The notes under the pieces were generated by a model. The model had not been told where the DNA came from. It made no database searches and saw nothing but the letters and a program-made list of their open reading frames with translations. A stretch of 64,000 bases of DNA, from positions 434,001 through 498,000 of the forward strand of contig CANNCO010000001.1 in NCBI GenBank assembly GCA_947503175.1. The letters are read 5' to 3'. Made by a program: the position numbers and the translations under genes. This document shows, in pieces, positions 8,956 through 18,177 of this stretch; within the stretch, counting starts at the first letter, position 1; each line of letters begins with the position of its first letter. The DNA comes from an uncultured Paracoccaceae bacterium. Its GTDB lineage: Bacteria > Pseudomonadota > Alphaproteobacteria > Rhodobacterales > Rhodobacteraceae.

Positions 8956-10452
8956 ATGGACTTCGGTTTCACTATTGCGGCTTATGCGGTCGCGGCTGTT
9001 CTCTTCATCCTTTCGCTGGGTGGCCTTTCGGGGCAGGAAAGCGCGAAACGGGCCGTGTGGTACGGCATCGCCGGTATGGCGATTGCGGTCGTGGCCACCA
9101 TGGTCGGGCCCGGCCAGGGCCTTTGGCTCGCCTCCATCGTCCTAATCGCTTTGGGGGCGGCGGTTGGCTATCAGTTGGCCACCAAGGTGCAGATGACCCA
9201 GATGCCCGAGCTGGTGGCGATCATGCACTCGCTTGTCGGTCTGGCAGCGGTGTTCGTGGGCTTTAACGCCGACATCATGATCAATACCGTCGCAGGCATC
9301 TATGAGGCCAACAGCCTCGTCTTCGGTGCGGTCGGACCCGACGGGTATACCGCGATCGGCCTGCCAAAGGAGATTTCCGACGGCCTGTCGTCCTTTGGGC
9401 AACTGATCGCCAAGAAATCCAATGTCGAGATCAACATACTCAAGGTTGAACTGGTCCTTGGCATCTGGATCGGGGCCGTGACCTTCACCGGATCGGTCAT
9501 TGCCTATGGCAAGCTGGCGGGCAAGGTCGACACCTCGGCCAAGCAATTGCCGGGCGGTCACATGCTGAACGCGGCGGCGGCCTTGGGATCGCTGCTTCTG
9601 GCCGCCATGTATCTGGGCGATTCGGGTAGCTGGACGCTGGTGTTGCTGACGCTCCTGGCGCTCTTCATCGGCTATCACCTGATCATGGGGATCGGTGGGG
9701 CGGATATGCCCGTCGTGGTCTCGATGCTGAACAGCTATTCCGGCTGGGCGGCGGCGGCCATTGGTTTCAGCCTCGGCAATGACCTTCTGATCGTTGTAGG
9801 TGCGCTTGTCGGCTCGTCCGGTGCGATCCTGTCCTATATCATGTGCAAGGCCATGAATCGGTCGTTCATCAGCGTTATCCTTGGTGGTTTCGGCGGAACT
9901 TCTGGGCCGCAGATGGCGGTCGAGGGCGAGCAGGTTGCGATCGACGCCGAGGGTGTTGCGGTCGCCCTGAACGAGGCCGAAAGCATCATCATCATTCCGG
10001 GTTACGGCATGGCGGTGGCGCAGGCGCAGCAATCGGTCAGCGAACTGGTGCGCAAGCTGAGGGCCAAGGGCAAGACGGTGCGCTTTGCCATTCACCCCGT
10101 TGCGGGACGTCTGCCCGGACACATGAACGTGCTCTTGGCCGAAGCGAAGGTTCCCTATGACATCGTTCTTGAGATGGACGAGATCAACGACGACTTTCCG
10201 GACACTGACGTGGCCATCGTCATCGGGTCGAATGACATTGTGAACCCCGCTGCACAGGAAGACCCGAACAGCCCGATCGCGGGGATGCCGGTTCTTGAGT
10301 GCTGGAAGGCCAAACAGGTGTTCGTCTCGAAGCGCGGACAGGGGACCGGCTATTCCGGTATCGAGAACCCGCTGTTCTTCAAGGAGAACACACGCATGTT
10401 CTATGGGGATGCGAAGGCATCGCTCGATAACCTGCTGCCCAAGATCGACTGA
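8956..10452 (+). CDS. pntB: NAD(P) transhydrogenase subunit beta
   Basis: A 498-residue partner of PntA. The first roughly 290 residues are a bundle of about nine membrane helices forming the proton channel. The C-terminal domain binds NADP(H), with [14 protein letters not shown] near residue 345 and the [13 protein letters not shown] segment near residue 422. Together with PntA it makes NADPH at the expense of the proton gradient. An intrinsic terminator follows at once. Confidence 0.97.
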   Translation: MDFGFTIAAYAVAAVLFILSLGGLSGQESAKRAVWYGIAGMAIAVVATMVGPGQGLWLASIVLIALGAAVGYQLATKVQMTQMPELVAIMHSLVGLAAVFVGFNADIMINTVAGIYEANSLVFGAVGPDGYTAIGLPKEISDGLSSFGQLIAKKSNVEINILKVELVLGIWIGAVTFTGSVIAYGKLAGKVDTSAKQLPGGHMLNAAAALGSLLLAAMYLGDSGSWTLVLLTLLALFIGYHLIMGIGGADMPVVVSMLNSYSGWAAAAIGFSLGNDLLIVVGALVGSSGAILSYIMCKAMNRSFISVILGGFGGTSGPQMAVEGEQVAIDAEGVAVALNEAESIIIIPGYGMAVAQAQQSVSELVRKLRAKGKTVRFAIHPVAGRLPGHMNVLLAEAKVPYDIVLEMDEINDDFPDTDVAIVIGSNDIVNPAAQEDPNSPIAGMPVLECWKAKQVFVSKRGQGTGYSGIENPLFFKENTRMFYGDAKASLDNLLPKID

Positions 10453-10472
10453 TACGAGTCAGTTACCGAAAA

Positions 10473-10508
10473 CAAAAAGGGGCCTCGCGGCGAAGCGGGG
10501 CCCTTTAT
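10473..10508 (+). terminator. rho-independent terminator after pntB
   Basis: GGGGCCTCGC at 10479-10488 pairs with GCGGGGCCC at 10495-10503 around the loop GGCGAA, with one G:T wobble. It is preceded by AAAAA and followed by TTTAT, 20 bp after the pntB stop. Confidence 0.8.
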
Positions 10509-10572
10509 CGTGAGGTGACGCGCACTCTGGAAGCGCTATTATACTTTCTCGGAGAGTATTCGGAGAACTGAC

Positions 10573-11934
10573 ATGCCGCTTACCCGTCGGGCGTTTCTTG
10601 CTGGCACCGCTGCGATGTCGGTCGCAGCGCCGGGATTGGCGCGTGCAAGCACATATCAGCAGCTACGCGCCGCTCCGGGATCAGCGCAATTGGCGCCGTC
10701 CGGTTACGCGCCGACGCCAATCTGGGGCTATGACGGTGGCGTCCCCGGTCCGACGATTCGCGTGCCGCAGGGGGGACGCGTCACGCGGCGGCTCATCAAC
10801 GAACTCGCGCAGGACACGACCGTGCATTGGCATGGAATTCGCATTGATAACGCGATGGATGGGGTCCCGCACCTTACCCAGCATCCTGTCGCGCCGGGCG
10901 ATAGTTTCGACTATGGCTTTGAGGTGCCTGATGCCGGCACCTACTGGTATCATCCCCATAACCGCTCGTGGGAGCAGATGGCGCGCGGGTTGTATGGTGC
11001 ACTGATCGTCGAGGAAGCCGATCTGCCGGCAGTCGACCGGGACGAGGTTCTGCTGATCGACGACTGGCGGTTCGCCGAGGACGCGACGATCCACGAAAGC
11101 TTTGGCATGATGCATGACTGGGCCCATGCCGGGCGCATCGGGAACTGGGTGACCGTGAACGGGCAGGGGGAGTACGTGCTGCCGGTCAGGCAGAACGAAC
11201 GCCTGCGCCTGCGCCTTGCGAACACGGCCAACGCACGTGTCTTTCCGCTTGCGGTCATGGGCATGCGCGCCTGGCTCGTGGCGCTTGACGGGATGCCCCT
11301 TGCGGCGCCTGCTTCGGTTGATGCGGTGCGTCTTGGCCCGGCGCAGCGGGCCGATCTGATCGTCGACATCACGGCCTCGGACGGCGAGGTCGCGCGCGTT
11401 GTCGAGACCGACCGCGACGGAGCGCTGGCCGTGGCCGACTTCCCTGTCTCCGGAAGCGCGCGAAGCGCCCCCCTTGATGCGCCGGGCGCACTTGCCCCGA
11501 ACCATGTGCCGCCGCTGGGCGCGCTTGAAGACGCGGCGGTCGTCGAACTGGCCATGGCGGGCGGTGCCATGGGGCGGATGCCCGGCGGGACCTTCGCCGG
11601 ACATGATGGGGAGGAGGTTCCAGCTCTATGGTCACTCGCCGGTCACGCGGGCATGCCCGATGTGCCGCTGTTTCAGGCCGGTCTGGGCGAGACGGTGCGC
11701 ATCCGCATGATCAACGATACTGCATGGCCCCATGCGATGCACCTGCATGGCCATCATTTCCGGCAAGTGTTCGGCGATGGATCGACTGGTCCGCTGCGTG
11801 ACACTTTGCTGATGGAGCGGGGGGAGACGGCCGAAATCGCGTTTGTCGCGGACAATCCGGGCGATTGGATGCTGCACTGCCACATGCTCGAACATTCGGC
11901 GTCCGGGATGATGACCTGGCTGCGGGTCGCCTAG
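10573..11934 (+). CDS. Tat-exported multicopper oxidase
   Basis: A 453-residue periplasmic multicopper oxidase (three-cupredoxin, laccase/CueO-like). The N-terminus TRRAFLAGTAAMSVAAPG is a twin-arginine signal ending near ARAS. All copper motifs are present: HWHGIRID near residue 85, YWYHPHNR near 123, HAMHLHGHHF near 387 and HCHMLEHSASGMM near 436, so type 1, 2 and 3 copper ligands including an axial Met are intact. A candidate -10 (TATACT, 10540-10545) lies upstream. It could detoxify Cu(I) or oxidise Mn or Fe; no copper efflux genes are adjacent. Its stop shares the bases CTAG with the convergent gene. Confidence 0.92.
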   Translation: MPLTRRAFLAGTAAMSVAAPGLARASTYQQLRAAPGSAQLAPSGYAPTPIWGYDGGVPGPTIRVPQGGRVTRRLINELAQDTTVHWHGIRIDNAMDGVPHLTQHPVAPGDSFDYGFEVPDAGTYWYHPHNRSWEQMARGLYGALIVEEADLPAVDRDEVLLIDDWRFAEDATIHESFGMMHDWAHAGRIGNWVTVNGQGEYVLPVRQNERLRLRLANTANARVFPLAVMGMRAWLVALDGMPLAAPASVDAVRLGPAQRADLIVDITASDGEVARVVETDRDGALAVADFPVSGSARSAPLDAPGALAPNHVPPLGALEDAAVVELAMAGGAMGRMPGGTFAGHDGEEVPALWSLAGHAGMPDVPLFQAGLGETVRIRMINDTAWPHAMHLHGHHFRQVFGDGSTGPLRDTLLMERGETAEIAFVADNPGDWMLHCHMLEHSASGMMTWLRVA

Positions 11935-12884
11935 CGTCGGATCACGATCTCTTCTCCGCGCACGGGCGGTTCGTCATCCACCATCTCTGTCGGAAACCCC
12001 GGGGTGCGGATGTCGAGGTCCGCGGCCTCTTCCAGCCTGCGCACGATGTCGTCGGACTGGGCACGGTTCCCGTACCGCGCCTGACCGTCGCGAAAGATGT
12101 CGATCAGCAGGGGCGAGATCTCAAGCGGCAGATCGGCCCGCTCGGCGAGATCCTGAAACAGCCCGATGTCTTTCAGAACAAGATCCATCGTGAAAGAAAT
12201 GTCGCGTGACCCCGAGAGGATCATCTGGCTTTCGGTCTCATGAACAAAGGAGTTCCCCGAAGAGATACGGATCGCCTCATAGGTCGTGCCCAGATCAAGC
12301 CCCTGTGCCTTCATCACCGCCAGCGCCTCGCAGAGGGTCACAAGGTTCGCTGTGGCAAGGTAATTCGTCATCACCTTGAGCATCGATGCAGACCCGATCT
12401 CACCGGTATGCAGGATACGGCGTCCGAGAATCGACAGGACCGGCATCAGCCGTTCGAACGTGGCACGGCTGCATCCGGCAAAGATCGAGATGTTTCCTGT
12501 TGCAGCCCGGTGGCAACCGCCTGAGACGGGGCACTCCGCTGCCTCTGCGCCTGCATCCGCAACAAGGGCTGCCATTCGCTGAACTTCAGCCCCATCGGTC
12601 GTCGACATCTCGGCCCAGATCTTGCCGGGCCCAAGGCCGGACAAAAGCCCGCCGTCGCCCTCCATGACCTCGGCACAGGCTGCGGGGCTGGGCAGGCAGG
12701 TGATCACCACATCGCATATTTGTGCAAGCTCTGCGGGACTGTCGGCCCAGCCTGCACCATTGTCCAGAAAGGGCGCGGCAATAGTCTTATCGAGGTCACG
12801 CACATGAAGATCGACATCGTTGGCGAGCAGGTTTCCTGCCAGTTTCCCGCCAACATTTCCCAATCCGATGAAACCGATCTTCAT
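11931..12884 (-). CDS. NAD-binding beta-hydroxyacid dehydrogenase (3-hydroxyisobutyrate dehydrogenase family)
   Basis: A 317-residue two-domain dehydrogenase. It begins MKIGFIGLGNVGGKLA, the Rossmann loop followed by the family signature. The substrate motif ECPVSGGCHRA lies near residues 117-127 and the catalytic Lys in MLKVMTNYL near residue 172. Family members oxidise beta-hydroxyacids such as 3-hydroxyisobutyrate, tartronate semialdehyde or glyoxylate products; the exact substrate cannot be told here. The ATG at 12884, preceded by AAAAGG, is preferred over one six bases upstream. It is divergent from the DUF3422 gene, with a 16-bp palindrome between them. Confidence 0.85.
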   Translation of the reverse strand: MKIGFIGLGNVGGKLAGNLLANDVDLHVRDLDKTIAAPFLDNGAGWADSPAELAQICDVVITCLPSPAACAEVMEGDGGLLSGLGPGKIWAEMSTTDGAEVQRMAALVADAGAEAAECPVSGGCHRAATGNISIFAGCSRATFERLMPVLSILGRRILHTGEIGSASMLKVMTNYLATANLVTLCEALAVMKAQGLDLGTTYEAIRISSGNSFVHETESQMILSGSRDISFTMDLVLKDIGLFQDLAERADLPLEISPLLIDIFRDGQARYGNRAQSDDIVRRLEEAADLDIRTPGFPTEMVDDEPPVRGEEIVIRR

Positions 12885-12977
12885 ACACATACCTTTTCAT
12901 TTCCGTTCCCCGGACGCTGCGCCGGGGCGGAGTGTTTCGCTGGCCCGGCAGCGACATGACTGCACAAACCAGCGTCA

Positions 12978-12993
12978 GTGCACCATGGTGCAC
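12978..12993. promoter_or_regulatory. 16-bp perfect palindrome in a divergent intergenic region
   Basis: GTGCACCATGGTGCAC is a perfect inverted repeat. It lies between the start of the dehydrogenase gene (12884, minus) and that of the DUF3422 gene (13078, plus), a normal position for an operator serving either direction. No regulator gene is adjacent. Confidence 0.5.
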
Positions 12994-13077
12994 ATCTAAG
13001 TTCAGGAAATTACAGTGAATTTTGTTTACATAGTAGGCAATCTTGGCTACTCGCAAGGCTATCAGGATGGGCCAGAC

Positions 13078-14358
13078 ATGACGCAAATCGAAGATCATCC
13101 CCTGCGCTACAAGTTGGCGAACGAGCTTCACGCCCGGCCGTTTCCGCCGCTGGAAGCGCCAAGCCGCGCAGCCTATCTGGCGATCAAACGTCCCGACGAC
13201 GCGGCGAAACGCGACCGCGATCTCGACCGCGCGCATCTGACCGAGCTATTGGACAGGTTCGGTGCAACCCATCCCCAACCCGGCGCAACCCATTGGTACG
13301 GCCAGATCGGCAAGCACTGGCTCAAATGGGAAAGCCACACGGAATTCGTGACTTACACCGTTTTCGAGAGCGGAACGGCAGAGCGACCGTTCGATGCCGT
13401 GACCTTTGACGTGTTTCCCAAGGATTGGCTCAGCAAGGCGCCAGGCGTCCGGATGACGTCGGCCCTGATCCGGGTTGAACAGCAAAACGGCGACACGGGG
13501 ATCGGTGAGAAGCTTGCGGATTGGTTCGTTTCGGAGAGTCTTGCCGCCAGCCGGGTGATCGACGATGCCGCTGTCATCGCGGGCGACTTCCGGATCGATC
13601 CGGCCGGGCATATGCGATTCGTCGTCTTCGCGCGACCGGATGCGGGTCCGCGCCGGATTGGGCGTGTTGTTCAAAGGCTTTGCGAGATCGAAACCTACAA
13701 GACCATGTCGATGCTGGGCCTCGCCCGTGTGCGGGATATGGGCAAACGGATGGGCGAGATCGATGAGGAACTGACCCGGCTGATGGGCGATATGTCGGGC
13801 AAGGTCACGAAGGCGGAAGAGACGCTCGATTCTCTCCTGCAAATCTCGGGCGAGTTGGAGAACATGCTGACGCGCTCGTCGTTCCGGTTCGGTGCGACGC
13901 GGGCCTATGAGGCACTCGTGAGCCAACGAACGGCGATTTTGCGAGAGCAACGTTTCGAAGGGCGGCAGACCTTTCATGAGTTCATGATGCGCCGGTTCGA
14001 TCCCGCGATGCGGACCGTCCATGCCACCGAGTCCCGGTTGAACGCCATGTCGGATCGGGCCATGCGCGCGGGTAACCTTTTGCGGACCCGCGTGGATGTG
14101 GAGCGGTCGGCCGAGAACCAGCTCCTCTTGGAAAGCATGGACAAGCGTTCGGACCTGCAGCTTCGCCTGCAGCGTACTGTCGAGGGGCTCAGCGTTGTCG
14201 CGATCAGCTATTACGCCGTCAATCTGGCGATCTATATTCTGGGGCCCGTCGGAGAAGAGACCGGGGTGTCGAACATTGTTCTCACGGCTGTGGTCACACC
14301 CCTTGTGATCCTCGGGGTGTGGGGGTTGATCCGCCGTATCCGGAAGGACGTGAGCTAG
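13078..14358 (+). CDS. DUF3422 family membrane-anchored protein
   Basis: A 426-residue protein of the DUF3422 family, found mainly in alphaproteobacteria and of unknown function. It starts MTQIEDHPLRYKLANELHAR, the family's conserved N-terminus, includes the GATHWYGQIGKHWLKWESH block near residues 63-83, and ends with two hydrophobic helices (residues about 375-420) that would anchor a largely cytoplasmic domain. A long helical middle section precedes them. The ATG at 13078 is chosen because the conserved start follows directly; an upstream start at 13015 would add 21 unrelated residues. It abuts the convergent yeeE-like gene with no gap. Confidence 0.85.
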   Translation: MTQIEDHPLRYKLANELHARPFPPLEAPSRAAYLAIKRPDDAAKRDRDLDRAHLTELLDRFGATHPQPGATHWYGQIGKHWLKWESHTEFVTYTVFESGTAERPFDAVTFDVFPKDWLSKAPGVRMTSALIRVEQQNGDTGIGEKLADWFVSESLAASRVIDDAAVIAGDFRIDPAGHMRFVVFARPDAGPRRIGRVVQRLCEIETYKTMSMLGLARVRDMGKRMGEIDEELTRLMGDMSGKVTKAEETLDSLLQISGELENMLTRSSFRFGATRAYEALVSQRTAILREQRFEGRQTFHEFMMRRFDPAMRTVHATESRLNAMSDRAMRAGNLLRTRVDVERSAENQLLLESMDKRSDLQLRLQRTVEGLSVVAISYYAVNLAIYILGPVGEETGVSNIVLTAVVTPLVILGVWGLIRRIRKDVS

Positions 14359-15420
14359 TTACTCTGCCGGAACCGCATCGGCACGCTTTGTACCGTAGCC
14401 TGACAGCAAACGTGCAGCGATCACACCACCCGAGATGATCGATGCAAGCGCCAGAATGGCTGCGAACGAAAGCGTTGCGACCCCGGACAGACCCGCGCCA
14501 ACCGTGCAGCCGCCCGCCAGAACGCCACCGACACCCATGAGCATCGCGCCAGAGGCATAGCGTCCCGTCTGTGCCGGGTTTTCGAAACTTTGCCACTGAA
14601 ACCGGCGGGACAGCGTGGCCAGGACCAGGGCTCCGGCAAAGACGCCGCCAACCAGACCGGTGCCGAACCCGGCCGGGATCGAGGTTGACGCGATCGTCCA
14701 GAACAGCGCATCCGCGGCGGGCGATGTGAACGAAAGGCTTTCAAGCGCAATCGGATCGAAATCGTCATAAAGGACGAACCCCGTTCCTACCCATCCTGCG
14801 GGGACCAGCAGCCCAAGAAGGATGGCCAGGCCCAGATGGGCGGGCTTCGCGCCTGACCGCCATGCAACGACGAGGGCTGCAACAACCAGAACTGCCGACC
14901 AGAGCGGTGCACCACCTGGCAGTGCTGCAAGCGAGATGGTTTCGCCCAGAGGCACTGTAAGGCTGCCCAGCGTCGTCCGAAGGGGGGCAAGAACGCCTTT
15001 GAGCGTTGCATGTGCTGTGATCGCGAAGACCAGCAGAACAAAGACAGCTCTCAGATTGCCCGACCCGGCCAGAACCGTCAGACGCGACACGCAGCCCCGC
15101 GTCAGCACCATGCCCGCGCCGAACATCAGCCCGCCGATTATGATCGCCGCAATCGGGAGTTCGGCCAAGAAGAAGCGATGCGCACTGAAGTCGAGCAGAC
15201 CGGAGAGAATTGCCAGTTGTGTGCCCGCAACCGCCGCGGCCAACGCAATCGCCCATACCCCCGCAGCCGAGCGACGCTCGCCTGTGTCACCGGCAACGGC
15301 ACGGCGCAGACAGAAGCGTGTCACCTCGGCCAAAGCCCCGAACAAAAGACCCAGGATCAGGCCCAGCCCGATGGCGGCCTGTGGTGCGGTCAGGTTCTCG
15401 AATCCGAGCGACTCATACAT
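14359..15420 (-). CDS. YeeE/YedE family (TsuA-like) sulfur-compound transporter
   Basis: A 353-residue integral membrane protein with about nine or ten hydrophobic helices, made of two related halves. Conserved Cys motifs are visible: TRFCLRRA near residue 36, TRGCVSRL near residue 110 and AGGCTVGAGLSG near residue 310. Cysteines at these sites mediate thiosulfate uptake in characterised TsuA/YeeE proteins, so uptake of thiosulfate or another sulfur species is the likely role. No sulfurtransferase (TusA/TsuB) gene is adjacent. The stop lies immediately next to that of the convergent DUF3422 gene. Confidence 0.88.
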   Translation of the reverse strand: MYESLGFENLTAPQAAIGLGLILGLLFGALAEVTRFCLRRAVAGDTGERRSAAGVWAIALAAAVAGTQLAILSGLLDFSAHRFFLAELPIAAIIIGGLMFGAGMVLTRGCVSRLTVLAGSGNLRAVFVLLVFAITAHATLKGVLAPLRTTLGSLTVPLGETISLAALPGGAPLWSAVLVVAALVVAWRSGAKPAHLGLAILLGLLVPAGWVGTGFVLYDDFDPIALESLSFTSPAADALFWTIASTSIPAGFGTGLVGGVFAGALVLATLSRRFQWQSFENPAQTGRYASGAMLMGVGGVLAGGCTVGAGLSGVATLSFAAILALASIISGGVIAARLLSGYGTKRADAVPAE

Positions 15421-15777
15421 GTGTCAGTCTTCCGATTTGGGAAATCGTCCCGCAAATGAACGGGAATCAGGTCAGATTCAAGGATTCTCTTCCTGTTTCG
15501 CGGCGACTCGACGGGATAGGGTTTCGAGACCGGGAGAAACGCCGGACACTGATTTTCAGGTTGTCGCGAGGCCGGGCTGTTTGTTCTGCTGAAGCATTGG
15601 AAATCGGTACGTTGTTCTTTTTTGCTCGAATTCGATGCAACCGTGGATTTCCCGAGAAAACCGATCCATTGAACTGTGGTTCAGGTTTGACTTGCACATC
15701 TCCAAACCGATAGCGTCGCGCGGTCAGATGCACCGTCTCCGGCGATGCGGTCGTTTCTTATCAGAACTCGGATTGTC
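15421..15777. other. 357-bp intergenic region between yeeE-like gene and argE
   Basis: This divergent region is visibly richer in A and T than its neighbours. It holds the palindrome at 15670-15683 and a TTGACT at 15687-15692 that could be a -35 box for argE, although the matching -10 is poor. No convincing gene is seen; an 88-codon minus-strand frame at 15467-15733 has no recognisable features. Confidence 0.6.
15670..15683. promoter_or_regulatory. TGAAC-N4-GTTCA palindrome, third copy, upstream of argE
   Basis: TGAACTGTGGTTCA, the same half-sites and spacing as the elements at 21581-21594 and 30567-30580. It is 95 bp before the argE start and just ahead of a possible -35 box. Its link to the other two sites rests on sequence alone. 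Confidence 0.45.
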
Positions 15778-16941
15778 ATGCCCAAGACCCTTACCGCGCG
15801 CACGATACTGGATCAGCTCGTGGCCTTCCCGACGGTCAGCGATCAAAGCAATCTCGACCTGATCGAGTGGGTCGAGGGGTATCTTGACGATCTCGGAGTA
15901 AGCGCCACGCGGGTCTGGAACGCCGACCGGTCCAAGGCATCGCTATATGCGAGCGTTGGACCCGAAGTTGAAGGGGGGATAATCCTGTCGGGGCACACAG
16001 ATGTGGTCCCAGTAGCCGGGCAGAACTGGTCCACCGATCCGTTCAGCGTGACCGAAAGGGACGGGCGGCTCTATGGCCGGGGCACCTGTGATATGAAGGG
16101 CTTCGATGCGCTGGCGCTTACGGCAGTGCCGTTGGCGCTTGAGCGTGACTTGAAACGGCCGCTTCAGATTGCGCTTTCCTATGATGAAGAAGTCGGCTGT
16201 CTCGGCGCACCCGACATGATCGACGAGATGGCCCGCCATCTGCCCCGCGCCGCTGCTGCGATTATCGGCGAGCCATCGATGATGCGTGTCGTCACGGGGC
16301 ACAAGGGCAGCACCGGGTGGAACGTCCATGTGCATGGGCATGAAGTGCATTCTTCGATGATGCACAAAGGCGTAAACGCGATCATGGAAGGCGCAAAGCT
16401 GATCGACTGGGCGAACAGGATGAATGCCGAAAACAGGGCGAAAACGCCCGGGGCACTTGCGGCGACGTTCGATCCGCCCTGGACCACGGTTCATGTGGGG
16501 ATGATCCGTGGCGGCACGGCGTCGAACATCACGGCAAAGGACTGCCGGTTCTGCGTCGATTTCCGCGTCGTGCCGGGCGAAAACGGCGCGGATTGGGATG
16601 CCCGGCTGCAGGAAGAGATCGCCCGGATCGAAGCGGGCATGAAGGAAGTTCATCCTGATGCGGCGATCACTGCGGAATGCCGCTTTGAAATGCCAGCACT
16701 TGTACCCGAAACCGATGGTGCGGCGGAACGCACTGTTCGCCGGTTGACCGGCGACAATGGCTCCCACGTCGTCAGCTACGGCACCGAGGCGGGGCAGTTT
16801 CAGGCGCGGGGCTATTCTGCCGTCATCTGCGGCCCCGGCGACATTGCGCAGGCCCATCAGGCTGACGAATACCTCTCGCTTGAGCAGTTTGCTGCCGGTG
16901 AGCGGTTTATTGATGATGTGGTTGCCAGTCTTTGCCGATGA
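15778..16941 (+). CDS. argE: acetylornithine deacetylase (M20 family)
   Basis: Hydrolyses N-acetylornithine to ornithine and acetate in arginine biosynthesis. It has 387 residues. The metal and catalytic motifs are LSGHTDVVPV near residue 72, YGRGTCDMKGF near 100-110, SYDEEVGCLG near 135 and IIGEPS near 163. The overall match is to ArgE rather than succinyl-diaminopimelate desuccinylase. The ATG at 15778 gives the usual family N-terminus (LDQLVAFPTVSDQSN); an ATG at 15745 would add 11 residues. A second M20 hydrolase gene follows after 72 bp. Confidence 0.9.
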   Translation: MPKTLTARTILDQLVAFPTVSDQSNLDLIEWVEGYLDDLGVSATRVWNADRSKASLYASVGPEVEGGIILSGHTDVVPVAGQNWSTDPFSVTERDGRLYGRGTCDMKGFDALALTAVPLALERDLKRPLQIALSYDEEVGCLGAPDMIDEMARHLPRAAAAIIGEPSMMRVVTGHKGSTGWNVHVHGHEVHSSMMHKGVNAIMEGAKLIDWANRMNAENRAKTPGALAATFDPPWTTVHVGMIRGGTASNITAKDCRFCVDFRVVPGENGADWDARLQEEIARIEAGMKEVHPDAAITAECRFEMPALVPETDGAAERTVRRLTGDNGSHVVSYGTEAGQFQARGYSAVICGPGDIAQAHQADEYLSLEQFAAGERFIDDVVASLCR

Positions 16942-17013
16942 CGTCAGGTTCGGGCTCGTAGGGGCTTGATATTGATGGAAGCCTTCCGATGTGACGGGTA
17001 ACGGAGGCCATTC

Positions 17014-18177
17014 ATGCCGATCAGAAACCGATTTGCCGACTGGTTGCCCGAACTGGCCGAGTGGCGCCAATCGCTCCACCGCAATCCAGAGTTGGAGTTC
17101 GATCTTCCGCAAACCTCGGCATTTGTGGCCGAGCGGCTGAACGAGTTCGGTTGCGATGAGGTTGTCACGGGGATCGCAGAAACCGGTGTTGTCGGTGTGA
17201 TCCGTGGGCGTAGTGGGGACAATGGGCGTGTCATCGGGCTTCGCGCAGATATGGATGCTCTGCCGATCCACGAAGAGACAGGCCTGCCCTATGCGTCGGA
17301 AACCGCTGGAAAGATGCATGCCTGTGGCCATGACGGGCACACGACGATGCTTTTGGGCGCTGCGCGATACCTGTGCGAGACCCGGAATTTCGACGGTACA
17401 GCCATCGTGATTTTTCAGCCTGCCGAAGAGAATGGTGGTGGTGGCGAAGTGATGGTGCAAGAGGGTCTGATGGACCGTTTCGGCATCGACGAGGTCTATG
17501 GAATGCACAACGTTCCCGGCCTGCCGCTTGGGGATTTCGCGATCCGGCCGGGGGCATTCTACGGCGCCGCCGACCAGTTCGATATTGAGATTTTGGGCAA
17601 AGGCGGGCATGCCGCACAGCCGCATCAGGCGGTCGATGCAACGCTTGTTGCATCCCACGTCGTCATCGCGCTTCAGGCCATCGCGTCGCGCGAAACCGAC
17701 CCGGTTGCGCAAGTCGTCGTCTCGGTCACGTCTTTCGAGACCTCGACCAAGGCATCGAACGTTGTGGCAGATCGTGTGCATCTCAAAGGCACGGTGCGCG
17801 CGCTTTACGAAAGCGTGCGCGACCATGCGGAACGCCGCGTCTCCGAGATCGCCCAAGGCACGGCACAGACCTTCGGTGCGCGGGCCGAGGTCGACTATCA
17901 GCGCGGCTATCCGGTAATGACGAATGCCGAGGCAGAAACCGGATTTGCCGCTGAAGCTGCGGTTGCCGTCTCGGGAACCTGTGGGACTGCGCCGATCTAC
18001 CTATGGGGAGAGGATTTCGGCTATATGCTGAACGCCCGGCCCGGCGCGTATATCCACCTTGGGATCGGTGAGGCTGCGCCGCTGCATCACCCTAGGTACA
18101 ACTTCAACGACGAGGCGCTTCCTTACGGAAGCTCATGGTTTGCGGAAATCGTAGAGCGCCGTCTGCCTCTGGGTTAG
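17014..18177 (+). CDS. M20 family amidohydrolase (hippurate hydrolase/HipO type)
   Basis: A 387-residue metal-dependent amidohydrolase of the M20D group (hippurate, N-acyl-amino-acid and IAA-amino-acid hydrolases). Visible motifs are LRADMDALPI near residue 76, KMHACGHDGHTTML near residue 104 with the metal-binding Cys and His residues, and FQPAEENGGGG near residue 136 with the catalytic Glu. It starts 10 bases after a GGAGG ribosome binding site. It lies downstream of argE on the same strand and overlaps the convergent glycosyltransferase gene by four bases. The true substrate is unknown. Confidence 0.88.
   Translation: MPIRNRFADWLPELAEWRQSLHRNPELEFDLPQTSAFVAERLNEFGCDEVVTGIAETGVVGVIRGRSGDNGRVIGLRADMDALPIHEETGLPYASETAGKMHACGHDGHTTMLLGAARYLCETRNFDGTAIVIFQPAEENGGGGEVMVQEGLMDRFGIDEVYGMHNVPGLPLGDFAIRPGAFYGAADQFDIEILGKGGHAAQPHQAVDATLVASHVVIALQAIASRETDPVAQVVVSVTSFETSTKASNVVADRVHLKGTVRALYESVRDHAERRVSEIAQGTAQTFGARAEVDYQRGYPVMTNAEAETGFAAEAAVAVSGTCGTAPIYLWGEDFGYMLNARPGAYIHLGIGEAAPLHHPRYNFNDEALPYGSSWFAEIVERRLPLG

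Noticed and set aside
15467-15733. 88-codon minus-strand frame in the yeeE-argE gap
   Set aside because: Its composition is basic and irregular and it covers the palindrome and possible promoter. There is no supporting feature.
15943-17856. 637-codon minus-strand open frame opposite argE and the second M20 hydrolase gene
   Set aside because: It spans two real genes and their gap in the opposite direction, and its product is arginine/histidine-rich with no recognisable motif.
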